NCBI GenBank assembly: GCA_025358055.1
Contig: JANYKV010000012.1
Location: 1-44,198, forward strand
Length of the DNA: 44,198 nucleotides
Reading direction: 5' to 3'
Source of the DNA: Gemmatimonadota bacterium
GTDB taxonomy: Bacteria > Gemmatimonadota > Gemmatimonadetes > Gemmatimonadales > GWC2-71-9
Positions 43,143 through 44,198 of the stretch are shown in pieces; the first letter of the stretch is position 1; the number at the start of each line of letters is the position of its first letter. The notes below the pieces were generated by a model. That model was not told the DNA's origin, did not search any database, and saw nothing but the letters and a program-made list of their open reading frames with translations. The translations under genes were made by a program, and so were the position numbers.

Positions 43143-43905
43143 GTACGCGCTCACGACCCTTGGCGCGCTGTTCGGCGCCGTCATTGGAAGCTTCCTCAAC
43201 GTTTGTATCGTGCGGCTGCCGGCCCACCAGTCGGTGGTCCGGCCGCGGTCGCGCTGCCCCACGTGCGGCCTGCCGGTGGCCTGGTACGACAACATTCCCG
43301 TCGTCTCGTGGCTCCTGCTCCTCGGACGCTGTCGCGGCTGCCGCGAGCCCATTTCGGTGCTCTATCCGATGGTGGAAATCTCCGTCGCGCTCCTGTGGGC
43401 CTGGATGGCACACCGGTACGGACTGACCCTCGAGACGCTCCGAGGCGCACTCTTCGGCACTATCCTGCTTGGCATCGCGCTCACCGACGCTCGGGAATAC
43501 ATCATTCCCGATGAGTTTAGCCTCGGCGGGCTGGTCGTCGCGCTGCTGTTCAGCGCGTTCATGGGGCTTTCCGCCGTGGGTTCTGCCCTTGTGGGCGGTG
43601 CGTTGGGGTTCGGTCTGCTCTGGGTGGTTGGTATAGGCGGCACCTGGCTGTTCAAGGAAGAGGCCATGGGGGGTGGCGACATCAAGATGATGGCCATGGT
43701 CGGTGCCTTCCTTGGCTGGCAGGGTGTGCTGCTCACCGTGTTTCTCGGTGCCCTGAGCGGCACCATCATCTTCTTGCCGCTCCGGCTCATGGGCCAAAGG
43801 AAGCTGGTTCCGTTCGGGGTGTTTCTCGCCATCGGTGCCGCGGTCACCTACCTGGTGGGACCGGCGTTGATCGAATGGTATCGACACTATCTCGGAGTGT
43901 CCTAG
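43120..43905 (+). CDS. pilD: Prepilin peptidase / N-methyltransferase (type IV leader peptidase)
   Basis: A 261-residue inner-membrane aspartic peptidase. The cytosolic loop has paired cysteines CPTC and CRGC for zinc (about residues 46-75). The catalytic aspartates are in LTDAREYIIPDE and in the GGGD of MGGGDIKMM. About seven or eight transmembrane spans are present. It cleaves the leader of prepilins and N-methylates them, serving type IV pili or type II secretion, as would the PilB-type ATPase at 10575. ATG 43120 overlaps the methyltransferase gene; GTG 43132 is another possible start. Confidence 0.95.
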   Translation: MRLPVRVEYALTTLGALFGAVIGSFLNVCIVRLPAHQSVVRPRSRCPTCGLPVAWYDNIPVVSWLLLLGRCRGCREPISVLYPMVEISVALLWAWMAHRYGLTLETLRGALFGTILLGIALTDAREYIIPDEFSLGGLVVALLFSAFMGLSAVGSALVGGALGFGLLWVVGIGGTWLFKEEAMGGGDIKMMAMVGAFLGWQGVLLTVFLGALSGTIIFLPLRLMGQRKLVPFGVFLAIGAAVTYLVGPALIEWYRHYLGVS

Positions 43906-44198
43906 TGCGTCGTTTCTCCTGCGCGTGGCTGCTCCTCGCGACCGCTCCCGCCTGTCGGGGACAAGCGCCCAGCCACGACGAGTCCGTCGAAATTTCACGG
44001 TTGGTGGATAGCCTGATGCCGGCGGTGGAGCGCGCCGCCGGGCTCAAGTTCAAATCGACGCCCGCCGCGGCGATGCGCAGCCGAGATCAAGTGAAAGAAT
44101 ATTTGCTGTCGAAGGTGCGACAAGAGTTTCCCGACGCGAAGCTCCGTGGAGTGGAGGCGGCCTACAAACTTCTGGATCTCTTGCCGGACTCGGTCGCC
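43905..44198 (+). CDS. Putative lipoprotein, cut by the window edge
   Basis: Ninety-eight residues visible, open to the window end. It starts with GTG 43905, sharing a G with the TAG stop of the prepilin peptidase gene, and opens VRRFSCAWLLLATAPAC, a basic n-region and hydrophobic core ending in a plausible lipobox Cys17. The following residues include EISRLVDSLMPAVERAAGLKFKSTPAAAMRSRDQVKEYLLSKV, helical and charged. No family recognised from this part. Probably co-transcribed with the prepilin peptidase gene. Confidence 0.6.
   Translation, partial: MRRFSCAWLLLATAPACRGQAPSHDESVEISRLVDSLMPAVERAAGLKFKSTPAAAMRSRDQVKEYLLSKVRQEFPDAKLRGVEAAYKLLDLLPDSVA

Overview
The window is about 44.2 kb of dense, high-GC bacterial chromosome with a cut gene at each end. 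Gene content and protein style point to a diderm (outer-membrane porin, HtrA protease, lipoproteins, type IV pilus genes). I infer Gemmatimonadota or a close relative from the overall gene complement and codon style; this is not proven by any single marker. One RNA gene, a tRNA-Leu(UAG), is present. I see no rRNA, CRISPR array, prophage or intact insertion sequence.

Layout. Positions 1-2882 hold the end of glmM and all of glmS (UDP-GlcNAc precursor supply). Positions 2843-4939 hold a CGNR zinc-finger regulator divergent from a small monooxygenase-fold gene and an EamA exporter, with a perfect inverted repeat and a good sigma70 promoter between them. Then come dtd, and a leftward coupled set of lipoprotein, FHA-GAF-adenylate cyclase and Maf pyrophosphatase, bordered by GGACG-type repeats. 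A 684-residue probable outer-membrane protein (8409-10463) has no recognised family. A PilB/GspE-type ATPase fused to a response-regulator receiver (10575-12794), a Nudix hydrolase and a hexapeptide acyltransferase follow. Positions 14165-17982 are the protein quality block tig-clpP-clpX-engB, transcribed leftward. Positions 18167-20165 hold small genes (CDGSH iron-sulfur protein, membrane protein, tRNA-Leu, stand-alone Hpt, lipoprotein) and an island of short intergenic repeats. HtrA, DnaK, a rhomboid protease and deoC lie between 20237 and 25641.

The largest system is a leftward phosphate-response cluster from 37875 down to 25960: ArsR-type regulator, phoB, phoR, a STAS protein, an OprO/P-like porin, pstS, pstC, pstA, two different pstB genes, phoU, ppx and a membrane protein. 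Two intergenic sites carry GTAAC-like direct repeats at exact 11-bp spacing, in front of the porin and in front of pstC, and are probable PhoB boxes. The cluster would sense phosphate limitation (PhoR/PhoB/PhoU), bring phosphate across both membranes (porin, PstSCAB) and degrade polyphosphate (Ppx).

Positions 38039-41544 are a rightward nucleoside-salvage operon: a small unrecognised protein with a possible beta-grasp pattern, adenosine deaminase, a concentrative nucleoside transporter and purine nucleoside phosphorylase, all with overlapping ends. The window ends with thiD, a TrmH-type RNA methyltransferase, a prepilin peptidase and the start of a lipoprotein gene.

Themes across the window: many 4-nt start/stop overlaps, convergent genes whose coding ends overlap, frequent GTG/TTG starts and one probable CTG start, and several genes whose -10 box sits only 5-8 nt before the start codon, suggesting leaderless mRNAs.
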